A DNA stretch of 42,655 nucleotides from Chitinophagaceae bacterium (lineage in GTDB: Bacteria > Bacteroidota > Bacteroidia > Chitinophagales > Chitinophagaceae), in the NCBI GenBank assembly GCA_027486835.1, contig JAIXOJ010000004.1, forward strand, positions 1 through 42,655, written 5' to 3'. A program made the position numbers and the translations under genes. Below, one piece after another: positions 34,226 through 42,655 of the stretch; the stretch's first letter is position 1; the number at the start of each line of letters is the position of its first letter. The notes under the pieces were generated by a model. It searched no databases, was not told where the DNA came from, and saw only the letters and a program-made list of their open reading frames with translations.

Positions 34226-35032
34226 ATGTCAAAGAAAAGAATTTTATTCATAGCAACAGAGATGTCGCCATACTTAGAGCTAACGGAGTTTGCAGAAATT
34301 GTAAACAAATTAGCCATCAAAAGCAATGAAACAGGATTAGAAGTACGTTGTATCATGCCTCGCTTTGGAGTGATTAACGAGCGCCGCCACAGACTACATG
34401 AAGTTGTTAGATTATCTGGAATTAATGTAACAGTAGATAATGACGATTACCCCCTGCAAATAAAGGTTGCATCGCTTCCTAATGCACGGTTGCAAGTTTA
34501 TTTCTTAGAGAATGAAGATTTTTTTAAGCGCAAGCAAATTTTTCACGACGATAATGAAAGATGGTTTGATGATAACGGATTAAGGTCTATTTTCTTCTGC
34601 AAGGGAGCATTGGAAACGGTAAAGAAATTTGGTTGGGCGCCAGATGTAATCCATTGTAGCGGTTGGATGTCTTGTTTAGCTCCTGCTTACATTAGAACAG
34701 CGTACAAGCGCGAGCCGGTTTTTGGCAATAGTAAAATTGTTTTTACCATTGGGGATACCACGTTTCCTGAAAAGATGCCCATTGATTTCACAAAAAAAGC
34801 ATTGATAAACGCAAATATTAAAGAGAAAGACCTAGAGTCTTACAAAGAATTGACCAACACAGGATTATATAGAGGTGGGGCTACCTACGCGGATGCCATC
34901 ACTTTTAGCTCTGAAAATCCTGACCCAGTGTTAGTGGAAGAGTTTGGTAAAGCAAAGGGCAAAAAAATTCTCAATTTCAAAGGATGGGATAGCGATCTTA
35001 CCGAGTACCTTGAATTGTACAACAGCTTTTAA
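34226..35032 (+). CDS. Short GT5 glycogen/starch-synthase-like protein
   Basis: 268 residues corresponding to only the N-terminal Rossmann half of a GT5 synthase: RILFIATEMSPYLELTEFAE, LEVRCIMPRFGVINERRH, then APDVIHCSGWMSCLAPAYIR. The usual N-terminal K-x-G-G-L motif is replaced by LELTEFAE and the C-terminal GT-B half with the ADP-glucose pocket is absent. The protein ends cleanly (YLELYNSF), and I recall short forms beside panC in other Bacteroidota, so this looks like a conserved variant rather than a broken gene. Catalysis is doubtful. Confidence 0.8.
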   Translation: MSKKRILFIATEMSPYLELTEFAEIVNKLAIKSNETGLEVRCIMPRFGVINERRHRLHEVVRLSGINVTVDNDDYPLQIKVASLPNARLQVYFLENEDFFKRKQIFHDDNERWFDDNGLRSIFFCKGALETVKKFGWAPDVIHCSGWMSCLAPAYIRTAYKREPVFGNSKIVFTIGDTTFPEKMPIDFTKKALINANIKEKDLESYKELTNTGLYRGGATYADAITFSSENPDPVLVEEFGKAKGKKILNFKGWDSDLTEYLELYNSF

Positions 35033-35100
35033 TGCAACAGCGGTTGTGATTCATTTTCCAAGTGCTTTGCTAAAAAAACTCCACAGCGTTTACAGACTAT

Positions 35101-35108
35101 TATATTTG
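35101..35108 (+). promoter_or_regulatory. Possible metK promoter -7 element
   Basis: TATATTTG fits the Bacteroidota TAnnTTTG -7 consensus and lies 30 bp before the metK ATG. No TTG box is found at the usual 19-21 bp spacing, so this is weak. Confidence 0.35.
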
Positions 35109-35137
35109 TCCACTTTAAATAATTAAATTACTTATAG

Positions 35138-36388
35138 ATGCCTTATTTATTCACATCGGAAAGCGTATCTGAGGGACACCCAGATAAAGTTGCAGACCAA
35201 ATTTCAGATGCATTAATCGATCATTTTTTAGCTTTTGACCCAGAGTCGAAAGTAGCTTGTGAAACACTTGTAACTACTGGTCAAGTTATTTTGGCAGGAG
35301 AAGTAAAAAGCAAGTCATATTTAGACGTACAGGAAATAGCAAGAGGCGTAATTAGAAAAATTGGCTACACCAAAAGTGAATACATGTTTGAGGCAAATAG
35401 CTGCGGTGTACTTTCTGCTATCCATGAACAAAGTGCTGACATTAACCAAGGTGTTGACCGTTCAAATAAAGAAGAACAAGGTGCTGGTGATCAGGGAATG
35501 ATGTTTGGCTATGCAACCAACGAAACAGAAGATTACATGCCTTTGGCGCTTGACTTAGCACACAAAATCTTGATTGAACTTGCTGTTTTGCGTAGGGAAG
35601 ATAACGAGGTTAAATACCTTAGACCTGATGCAAAAAGTCAAGTAACATTGGAATATGACGATAACAACAAACCAGTGCGCATTGATGCTATTGTTGTTTC
35701 AACCCAGCACGACGATTTCGATAGCGAAGCCAACATGCAAGCTAAAATTGCCAAGGATATCATTGAAATTCTCATTCCAAGGGTAAAAGCAAAATATGGC
35801 AAGTATGCTGCTTTGTTTAACGATGAAATTAAGTACCACATCAATCCAACTGGAAAGTTTGTAATTGGTGGCCCACATGGCGACACTGGGTTAACAGGTC
35901 GTAAAATCATTGTAGATACCTACGGTGGTAAAGGTGCCCATGGTGGTGGCGCATTTAGCGGTAAGGATCCAAGCAAGGTTGACAGAAGTGCTGCATACGC
36001 TACAAGGCATATTGCTAAAAATTTAGTAGCTGCGGGTGTTGCTGAAGAAGTATTGGTTCAGGTTTCTTATGCTATCGGGGTGGCTAAGCCAATGGGTATT
36101 TATGTAAACACTTACGGTACTTCAAAAGTGGGCAAAACCGATGGTGAAATTGCTAAGATTGTAGAAAGCATCTTCGATATGCGTCCTTACTTTATTGAGC
36201 AGCGTTTGAAGCTTCGTAATCCTATCTATAGTGAAACAGCCGCTTATGGACACATGGGTAGAAAGAATGAAGTAGTAGTAAAAGAATTCAAAGAACCTTC
36301 AGGTGCAATCTTGAGAAAAGAAGTAGAATTATTTACCTGGGAAAAATTAGATTTTGTACCAGTGGTTAAATCTGCTTTCGGATTATAG
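35138..36388 (+). CDS. metK: S-adenosylmethionine synthetase
   Basis: 416 residues. The start [20 protein letters not shown] is the conserved N-terminus with His14; the family hexapeptide GAGDQG follows, then [20 protein letters not shown] and [20 protein letters not shown]. It makes SAM from methionine and ATP. Begins 105 bp after the GT5-like gene and ends with its own strong terminator, so it is probably a single transcription unit. No SAM riboswitch is visible in the short leader. Confidence 0.98.
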   Translation: MPYLFTSESVSEGHPDKVADQISDALIDHFLAFDPESKVACETLVTTGQVILAGEVKSKSYLDVQEIARGVIRKIGYTKSEYMFEANSCGVLSAIHEQSADINQGVDRSNKEEQGAGDQGMMFGYATNETEDYMPLALDLAHKILIELAVLRREDNEVKYLRPDAKSQVTLEYDDNNKPVRIDAIVVSTQHDDFDSEANMQAKIAKDIIEILIPRVKAKYGKYAALFNDEIKYHINPTGKFVIGGPHGDTGLTGRKIIVDTYGGKGAHGGGAFSGKDPSKVDRSAAYATRHIAKNLVAAGVAEEVLVQVSYAIGVAKPMGIYVNTYGTSKVGKTDGEIAKIVESIFDMRPYFIEQRLKLRNPIYSETAAYGHMGRKNEVVVKEFKEPSGAILRKEVELFTWEKLDFVPVVKSAFGL

Positions 36389-36405
36389 AAATAGTTGCAT
36401 GATCG

Positions 36406-36447
36406 AAAAAAGCTGTCTCCACATTAGAGACAGCTTTTTTGCTTTTT
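36406..36447 (+). terminator. metK Rho-independent terminator
   Basis: Perfect 14-bp stem AAAAAAGCTGTCTC / GAGACAGCTTTTTT with a 7-base loop (CACATTA), followed by GCTTTTTT. The A-run on the left means it could work in both directions, though no convergent gene is present. Confidence 0.93.
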
Positions 36448-36534
36448 TACCCTTTGATTCGAATAATTGCGGGGATAATGGTTAGGGGTTTTAGTACAGT
36501 TTGTGTTTAAGTAATTTTTTGAAACTAGAAAGGC

Positions 36535-37761
36535 ATGGCAAGGGATAAGAAGCAGGCGGCAATGGGTTTTATATTTATCACACTCCTTATAGATATCATA
36601 GGTTTTGGGATTATCATCCCCATTTTACCACAGCTCATTCAGGGTTTAATTAAGGGAAGTTTTAGCGAAGCCTCTCTTTATGGGGGATGGCTCATATTTG
36701 CCTACTCCTTCATGCAGTTCTTATGTTCACCCATCATTGGAAACCTAAGTGATCAATATGGCCGACGACCGGTTTTGCTCTTTTCCCTCTTTGGTTTTGG
36801 AATCGATTATTTGTTCTTAGCATTTGCCCCATCAATTATGTGGCTTTTCGTTGGCCGATTAGTGGCTGGGTTAACTGGCGCAAGTATAACTACTGGGTCT
36901 GCTTATATAGCAGACATTAGTACGCCTGAAAACAAGGCGCAAAACTTTGGACTATTAGGCGCAGCTTTCGGTTTGGGTTTTATCATTGGGCCAGTATTAG
37001 GGGGATACCTGGCGCATTTTGGTGTGCGGGGGCCTTTTATTGGCGCAGCTATTTTAACCCTAATTAATTGGTTGTACGGCTTTTTTGTGTTACCAGAGTC
37101 TTTAGCCGTTGAAAATAGGCGCAAGTTTGATTGGACAAGAGCAAATCCAGTTGGGTCATTAAAAATGTTAACAAAGTACCCCGTCATCGGGGGCATGGTG
37201 GCCTCCATTACATTGATTTATATAGCGTCTCACGCAGTACAGACTACATGGAGCTACTACACCATTGAAAAATTCAAATGGGATAGTAAAATGGTGGGCA
37301 ACTCCCTAGGTGTTGTGGGGGTATGTGTAATGATAGTACAAGGGTTGCTTATTAGAACGGTAATTCCCAAGATTGGACAGGCTAAAAGTGTGTATGTGGG
37401 GTTGAGTTTTTATGCTGCGGGTTTTTTGTTGTTTGCGTTGGCAAGTGAAACATGGATGATGTTTGCTTTTACCGCCGTTTACTGCCTTGGAGGTATTGCA
37501 ATGCCTGCCATTCAAGGGATAATTTCCACTTATGTTTCTCCGAATGAACAAGGGGAGTTGCAAGGGGCATTAACGAGTTTAATGAGCCTCACTTCTATTG
37601 TTGGGCCAGTATTGATGACCACCATTTTTGCTAGGTTTAGTTCCCATACAACGGGTATATACTTCCCTGGCGCACCATTTATTCTGGGCTGTGTGCTTAC
37701 GGTGGTAAGTGTTATTTTGGCTTACCGTAGTTTGCATGGGACAAAACCTACTAATGCTTGA
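36535..37761 (+). CDS. MFS transporter, TCR/Tet-like drug antiporter
   Basis: 408 residues, about 12 membrane segments. Signature [15 protein letters not shown] in helix 1, motif [15 protein letters not shown] in loop 2-3, motif B-like [12 protein letters not shown], and motif [20 protein letters not shown] in helix 5, the mark of H+ antiporters of the TetA type. Exports some small hydrophobic compound; homologues of this type in Bacteroidota are annotated as tetracycline-resistance family without proof, and nothing here shows drug resistance. No regulator gene next to it. Confidence 0.9.
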   Translation: MARDKKQAAMGFIFITLLIDIIGFGIIIPILPQLIQGLIKGSFSEASLYGGWLIFAYSFMQFLCSPIIGNLSDQYGRRPVLLFSLFGFGIDYLFLAFAPSIMWLFVGRLVAGLTGASITTGSAYIADISTPENKAQNFGLLGAAFGLGFIIGPVLGGYLAHFGVRGPFIGAAILTLINWLYGFFVLPESLAVENRRKFDWTRANPVGSLKMLTKYPVIGGMVASITLIYIASHAVQTTWSYYTIEKFKWDSKMVGNSLGVVGVCVMIVQGLLIRTVIPKIGQAKSVYVGLSFYAAGFLLFALASETWMMFAFTAVYCLGGIAMPAIQGIISTYVSPNEQGELQGALTSLMSLTSIVGPVLMTTIFARFSSHTTGIYFPGAPFILGCVLTVVSVILAYRSLHGTKPTNA

Positions 37762-37968
37762 TTGGGATTTTAAAAAATAGTTTTTGTGAATTTTAGGGGG
37801 GGATTAGTTCATGGATTCTTATACCAACTAATTGTAGAGTAGTATCAGTTTCATATTCTCTAAGTATTAACCATAGCTCATTTGTATCGATTGTTTGGAA
37901 ATAAAGGGGGGAATACACTTTAAATGGTTGTTGGCGAAATGAATTGTTGTTGGATTTAAATTATTGAA

Positions 37969-38676
37969 ATGATTACAGATAAAGGATCTTTTGAAGCGGG
38001 AAGGGTGTTATTGTTTGATAAACCAATTGGTTGGACAAGTTTTGATTTGGTAAGGAAGGTGAGAAACCTTCTTAAAATTGCCAAAGTAGGTCATGCGGGT
38101 ACCCTAGATCCTTTGGCAACAGGTTTGTTGATTATTTGTACAGGTAAGTTTACCAAGAAAATTAACGAATACATGGGTATGGAAAAGGAATACACAGGCA
38201 CATTCACACTCGGAAGCACTACTGCCAGTTATGACTTGGAATCCCCGCCAGAAAACTTTATTTCAACAGAACATTTAACGGAGCAAGACCTTTTAACAGC
38301 CACTAAGCCATTCATTGGTGCTATCATGCAAATGCCGCCACAGTTTTCTGCTATCAAAAAAGACGGCAAACCGCTTTATCTTTCCGCCCGTAAAGGTATT
38401 GAGGTGGCGGTGGTGCCAAGACCCATTACCATTACTGAGTTTGCCATTACCCAAATTGCTTTGCCTATTGTTCATTTCAAGGTAGTTTGTACCACGGGTA
38501 CTTACATAAGAAGCTTAGCCCATGATTATGGCAAAGTGTTAGGTGTAGGTGCACATTTAAGCAGTTTAGTTAGAACGAGGATTGGGGTGTTTTCCAATGA
38601 GGATGCATTGCAAATTGAGGATTTTGTTGCCCAAATTAAGGATGGGCAAAATGCTAGTGCAGCAATTGGAGAATAG
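37969..38676 (+). CDS. truB: tRNA pseudouridine-55 synthase
   Basis: 235 residues. LLFDKPIGWTSFDLVRKVRN, then KVGHAGTLDPLATGLLIICT with catalytic Asp47, and the later PPQFSAIKKDGKPLY and GTYIRSLAHDYG motifs. Converts U55 to pseudouridine in the T arm of tRNAs. Lacks the C-terminal PUA extension of longer TruB proteins, common for this phylum. Stands 207 bp after the MFS gene. Confidence 0.96.
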   Translation: MITDKGSFEAGRVLLFDKPIGWTSFDLVRKVRNLLKIAKVGHAGTLDPLATGLLIICTGKFTKKINEYMGMEKEYTGTFTLGSTTASYDLESPPENFISTEHLTEQDLLTATKPFIGAIMQMPPQFSAIKKDGKPLYLSARKGIEVAVVPRPITITEFAITQIALPIVHFKVVCTTGTYIRSLAHDYGKVLGVGAHLSSLVRTRIGVFSNEDALQIEDFVAQIKDGQNASAAIGE

Positions 38677-38972
38677 CTGTAGGTTATAAGGTATTGCGGA
38701 ATTTAATGTAATAGTATCGTGCTTAATTTTTCTGTTTATTATGGTGCTCCCATAATAAAAATATTTTTTAAGCGGCCCGTTAATATCGCAATGTCAAACT
38801 GGTATTTGGCAAGGAAGGTATGGTAGGGTAGTGGGTGGTAGAGGGGTAGTGGAAAAGGGCCTAGAAAACTTTTAATTGCCCGTTATTGTATTCTCGTAAA
38901 ATTGTTTTTAAAATTGCATTGAATCGAGTATAGATTTTTGTTGTTTATCAAAGTGTCAATCGTCAAAAAGTT
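38677..38972. other. Intergenic region before the hybrid kinase
   Basis: About 300 bp without a gene. TATAGATTTTTG at 38929-38940 is the nearest thing to a -7 element for the kinase; no operator or hairpin seen. Confidence 0.4.
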
Positions 38973-41900
38973 ATGTCACAGTTACCGTTAGCACTTAATG
39001 AAGAAGAGCGCCTCAACGCACTCAAGAGCTATAATATATTAGATACCCTGCCCGAAGAACAGTTTGACCGGCTCACAGAGTTGGCATCTGTTATTTGCAA
39101 TGTACCCATTGCTTTAGTGAGCTTAATTGACGAAAACAGGCAATGGTTCAAGTCTAAAATAGGTCTCGATTCTTCTGAAACGGCGCGGGATATTTCTTTT
39201 TGCCAATATGCCATCACGGATAATATTACCCTTGAGGTAGAAGATGCAACCATTGATGATCGATTTAAAGATAATCCCTTAGTGAACGGTGATCCCAATA
39301 TTCGGTTTTATGCTGGTCACCCTTTGATAGACCCAGATGGGTATGCCTTGGGTACACTGTGCGTTATTGATAAATATCCAAGAAGATTAGAGGCCAAACA
39401 ACTGCGGGCATTAGAAATTTTGGCGCAAGAAGTGGTGGCACAAATTGTGGCAAAAAAAGAACGTAACGAACTGGAGAATTACGAGCTATTATTTAATTTG
39501 TCCAAAGACTTATTGTGCGTAACCGATAAAAATGGTTTTTTTAAGAAAATTAACCCAGCATTTACCGAAACCCTCGGATGGGAACAAGGAGAATTAGTAG
39601 GCACTTCATTTCTTAGTTATATCCACGCAGATGATGCTGCCGCAGGCAAATTGGAGGTGGAAAAATTAGCCAACGAAAGCACCACTTCGCATTCGTTTAG
39701 CCGGTTTAGGACAAAGGAAAATACCTACAAAATATTAGAATGGAGTGCCAGTAGGGATATTGATTCTGGTAATATTTATGCCAGTGCGCACGACATTAGC
39801 AAGATTCGGGAATCGGATAAAAAATTAAGGCTGAGCGAAGAACGCTGGAAGTTTGCCCTAGAGAATTCTGGCGATGGCATGTGGGATTGGAACGTGGTGG
39901 CTGGTAAAGTATTTTATTCCGATAAATGGAAGCAAGTGCTGGGCTTTGCCCCAGACGAAATAACCGACTCACTTGAGGAGTGGGGCAAAAGATTGCATCC
40001 AGATGATACGGAAGGCTGTTATGCCGAATTAAACAGGCATTTTAGTGGCGAAGTGCCCATCTATTCCAAGGAGTTTAGAATGTTGTGTAAAGATGGCTCA
40101 TTCAAATGGATATTGGCCAAGGGCAAAGTGATAGATTGGAGCAAGGATGGCAAGCCACAGCGGGTTATTGGTACCCATACCGACCTTACCGAGCAGAAGC
40201 AAGCGGAAGATTTAATTATCAAGGCGAAGGAACAGGCAGAGGCAGCCAATATTGCCAAATCGGAGTTCTTGGCTAACATGAGCCATGAAATTCGTACCCC
40301 GCTTAATGGGGTTATTGGATTTACTGATTTGTTGTTGAGGACCAACCTCAATCCTACTCAAACCCAGTACATGGCTGCCGTGTATCAGTCGGCTAATTCT
40401 CTGTTGGATATAATTAATGATATACTCGACTTCTCCAAAATTGAAGCAGGAAAGCTGGAGTTAGATGCAGAGAAAACGGATTTGTTTGAAATAAGCAATC
40501 AAGTGGCGGATGTAATTACCTACCAAGCCCATCAAAAGAATTTAGAGGTACTGCTTAATATTAGCTCCGATGTGCCCCGCTTTGTGTGGGCAGACCCCAT
40601 CAGGCTACGCCAAGTATTGGTAAATCTGTTAAGTAACGCCGTAAAGTTTACTTCCGAAGGAGAAATAGAGTTAAAGGTTCAGGTATTGCCTAGCGAAGAT
40701 GCTGCCGAAAATGAAACCCATTTCCGCTTCTCAGTTAGGGACACAGGAATAGGGATTTACCCCAAAAATCAGTTGAAAATATTTGATGCTTTTTCACAAG
40801 AAGATGCCTCCACCACCAGAAAATATGGCGGTACGGGCTTGGGGCTTACCATTTCTAATAAACTTTTGGCGTTGATGGATAGTAAGCTGCAACTCAAGAG
40901 CGAACCGGGCAAGGGTAGTACCTTCTTTTTTGACATTAAATTCAAATCGCAATTGGGCGAACCGCTCGATTGGGAAGTGGTCAACCACCTGAACAACGTG
41001 TTGATAGTGGACGATAACGCCAACAACCGATTGATTTTAAAAGATATGCTGGCCATGCGTTCTATTAAAACAGAGGATGCCAGCAATGGCAAAGTGGCCC
41101 TGGAAAAAATAGCCGCTGGCAATCAGTACGATGTAATTCTGATGGATTACCACATGCCCGAAATGGACGGCATTGAAACCATTAGAAACATCCGCTACAA
41201 CCTTAACCTAAAGGCCGATAAACAACCCATTATTTTATTGTATAGCTCATCCGATGATGAGAGTATCAACGTTTCCTGCAAAGAATTGGAAGTGCAGCAA
41301 CGCCTTATTAAGCCTATTAAAATCAAACAACTATACGAGGCACTGGGCAAATTAAAAACCAGCACCAGCAAGGGTAATGAAGAAGGAAACGAACAAAGCG
41401 GGGATACCTTGGCTAACCAAAAAGGCGACATAGATGCAATACCTCCTACGAGTACTATTTTGGTGGCAGAGGACAATATTGTAAATATGTTCCTAGCCAA
41501 AACCATCATTGGAAACCTATTGCCCAAAGCCACTATTATTGAGGCAACAAACGGCAAGCAGGCCGTGGAACTGAATAAGATTGCCAAACCAAATATTATA
41601 TTCATTGACGTGCAGATGCCCGAAATGAACGGATATGAAGCCACAAGAGCCATCAGAACATGGGAACTACAAGCCAACGCCACCCAGCGGGTGCCTATTG
41701 TGGCCCTTACCGCAGGTATAGTGAAAGGGGAGAAGGAGAAATGTATGGAAGCAGGTATGGACGATTATTTGAGCAAGCCTGTGGTAAAAGAATCCATTGA
41801 AAAAGCACTAACCTATTGGTTGGTTACAAAAAAGAAAGAAAATCAAAACGAAACAACAGTGGATACTAGCGTAAATACCCATTTTGACATGGCCAAGCTA

Positions 41901-42206
41901 AAAGCGAGGCTAGGCAACAAAGAAGAAGTGTATCAACAGTTTTTGGTGTTTATACAAAACAATATCAACGACACGCTGACCAATGGCATGGCCGAAATTG
42001 AAGCCCATGTGGCCAATGAAAATTTAAAGGGAATAAAGACCATTATCCACAAGATAAAAGGAACCGCCCTTTCTGCTTGTTTCGATGAATTGACCATCTG
42101 TGCCAAAGCTTTTGAGCAATTAGAAGAATATGATCAAGCACGGGTAAAAGAACTGGTGCAGAAGCTGGCCACGGAGCTACAGTACTTAAAAGAATTGATA
42201 GGATAA
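38973..42206 (+). CDS. Hybrid sensor histidine kinase (GAF-PAS-PAS-HK-REC-REC-Hpt)
   Basis: 1077 residues, soluble, no membrane segment. GAF about 25-165 ([20 protein letters not shown]), PAS 1 about 170-290, PAS 2 with PAC about 295-420, HisKA with His438 in [12 protein letters not shown], HATPase ([32 protein letters not shown]). First receiver about 670-790 with Asp725 in [13 protein letters not shown], second about 820-945 with Asp879 in [12 protein letters not shown], Hpt about 965-1077 with His1026 in [12 protein letters not shown] full phosphorelay in one chain; the output is presumably a separate response regulator not in the window. The signal is unknown. Confidence 0.95.
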   Translation: MSQLPLALNEEERLNALKSYNILDTLPEEQFDRLTELASVICNVPIALVSLIDENRQWFKSKIGLDSSETARDISFCQYAITDNITLEVEDATIDDRFKDNPLVNGDPNIRFYAGHPLIDPDGYALGTLCVIDKYPRRLEAKQLRALEILAQEVVAQIVAKKERNELENYELLFNLSKDLLCVTDKNGFFKKINPAFTETLGWEQGELVGTSFLSYIHADDAAAGKLEVEKLANESTTSHSFSRFRTKENTYKILEWSASRDIDSGNIYASAHDISKIRESDKKLRLSEERWKFALENSGDGMWDWNVVAGKVFYSDKWKQVLGFAPDEITDSLEEWGKRLHPDDTEGCYAELNRHFSGEVPIYSKEFRMLCKDGSFKWILAKGKVIDWSKDGKPQRVIGTHTDLTEQKQAEDLIIKAKEQAEAANIAKSEFLANMSHEIRTPLNGVIGFTDLLLRTNLNPTQTQYMAAVYQSANSLLDIINDILDFSKIEAGKLELDAEKTDLFEISNQVADVITYQAHQKNLEVLLNISSDVPRFVWADPIRLRQVLVNLLSNAVKFTSEGEIELKVQVLPSEDAAENETHFRFSVRDTGIGIYPKNQLKIFDAFSQEDASTTRKYGGTGLGLTISNKLLALMDSKLQLKSEPGKGSTFFFDIKFKSQLGEPLDWEVVNHLNNVLIVDDNANNRLILKDMLAMRSIKTEDASNGKVALEKIAAGNQYDVILMDYHMPEMDGIETIRNIRYNLNLKADKQPIILLYSSSDDESINVSCKELEVQQRLIKPIKIKQLYEALGKLKTSTSKGNEEGNEQSGDTLANQKGDIDAIPPTSTILVAEDNIVNMFLAKTIIGNLLPKATIIEATNGKQAVELNKIAKPNIIFIDVQMPEMNGYEATRAIRTWELQANATQRVPIVALTAGIVKGEKEKCMEAGMDDYLSKPVVKESIEKALTYWLVTKKKENQNETTVDTSVNTHFDMAKLKARLGNKEEVYQQFLVFIQNNINDTLTNGMAEIEAHVANENLKGIKTIIHKIKGTALSACFDELTICAKAFEQLEEYDQARVKELVQKLATELQYLKELIG

Positions 42207-42308
42207 AGGGCATGGATACAGACAACAAAAAATTATTTTTTGAAAAAATAATGAAATTCTTTGGCTAATCTAAGCTACACCCCTATATTTGCACTCCCCG
42301 AACAAAAC

Positions 42309-42383
42309 GGAGCGTTGGTCAAGGGGTTAAGACACCTCCCTTTCACGGAGGAATCACGGGTTCGATTCCCGTACGCTCTACCA
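42309..42383 (+). tRNA. tRNA-Glu (anticodon UUC), CCA encoded
   Basis: 75 bases. Acceptor arms GGAGCGT and ACGCTCT (first pair G-U), D arm TGGTCAAGGGGTTAAGACA, anticodon stem CCTCC/GGAGG around CTTTCAC with TTC at the anticodon, T arm CGGGTTCGATTCCCG, CCA at the end. The pattern ACACCTCCCTTTCACGGAGG is typical of bacterial tRNA-Glu. Confidence 0.96.
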
Positions 42384-42390
42384 AAACTAA

Positions 42391-42420
42391 AGGCTGTATC
42401 GCTACGATACAGCCTTTTTT
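42391..42420 (+). terminator. tRNA-Glu terminator
   Basis: Perfect 11-bp stem AGGCTGTATCG-CTA-CGATACAGCCT followed by a T-run, eight bases after the CCA. Confidence 0.93.
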
Positions 42421-42655
42421 GTGCGCTATACTTTTTGGTAAACGCATTCAGTAGCGAATAGCATGGTTTATTAACCCTCCTCCCACCTTTTCTAAATCGT
42501 TGATATTATTTGTTACACGGAGTACCTCTGAGGTTTAACAGAGTGAGAGATTGGGAGCCAATGTTTCTTAGTTATATAACTTGCGTCACGACTCTCGCAG
42601 CTAAGATCATTTGTGTTATTGAGTTTGAACTCATCACAGAGTTTGATTCTGACCA
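42421..42655. other. Window end, nothing recognised
   Basis: No coding-like frame, RNA gene or repeat related to R1 or R2. Next gene presumably lies outside. Confidence 0.5.

Noticed and set aside
35033-35137. SAM riboswitch before metK
   Set aside because: The 105-bp leader shows no conserved SAM-I or SAM-II stems and no terminator/anti-terminator pair.
42261-42461. 66-residue protein across the tRNA
   Set aside because: It overlaps tRNA-Glu and its terminator; a shadow frame.

Overview
The window looks like chromosomal DNA of a Bacteroidota bacterium, most likely near Chitinophagales. This is inferred from its AT-rich intergenic DNA, the lack of clear Shine-Dalgarno sites, a giant RHS protein of the Bacteroidota type, a CarboxypepD_reg-like/TonB-type outer-membrane barrel, a short GT5 glycogen/starch-synthase-like protein, and many small secreted lipoproteins.

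Region 1 (1 to about 22 kb) is an accessory island. Its centre is one 3102-residue RHS-repeat protein (2787-12095) with a variable AT-rich tip, followed by an overlapping candidate immunity lipoprotein. Around it lie small genes, all on the + strand, most encoding unknown lipoproteins, secreted proteins or membrane proteins. They are separated by about 12 copies of one roughly 310-bp repeat (called R1 here), all in the same orientation. R1 has terminal inverted repeats (consensus CCCCGCTACCGCACGTC), an imperfect hairpin near each end, and between them a decayed remnant of the C-terminus of a REP-associated tyrosine (Y1/IS200-like) transposase. Several small genes are preceded by a short open reading stub that begins where the R1 copy stops and ends at or inside the next gene's start. 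This is how a toxin C-terminus abuts its immunity gene. I read the island as orphan immunity genes with amputated toxins, spaced by RAYT-derived repeats. Some cargo genes (DUF2071, RidA, a decayed UPF0175/DUF3368 toxin-antitoxin pair) are not obviously immunity genes. A second repeat (R2), with two hairpins sharing a TCCC loop, occurs four times, and a RAYT N-terminal stub lies between two R2 copies.

Region 2 (22-31.2 kb) is mixed. It holds a large outer-membrane beta-barrel protein (- strand), a dead YoeB/Txe toxin with its antitoxin remnant, degenerate tandem repeats, a SAM methyltransferase, a frameshifted histidine kinase, and an SGNH hydrolase next to an esterase.

Region 3 (31.3-42.4 kb) is compact core genome. 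A minus-strand group reads panC, panD, a flippase-like membrane protein, then rfaE2-like. Divergent from it are a GT5-like protein and metK with a strong terminator. Then come an MFS transporter, truB, a GAF-PAS-PAS-HK-REC-REC-Hpt hybrid kinase, and a tRNA-Glu with a terminator. R1 and R2 are absent after about 22 kb, so the island edge is sharp.
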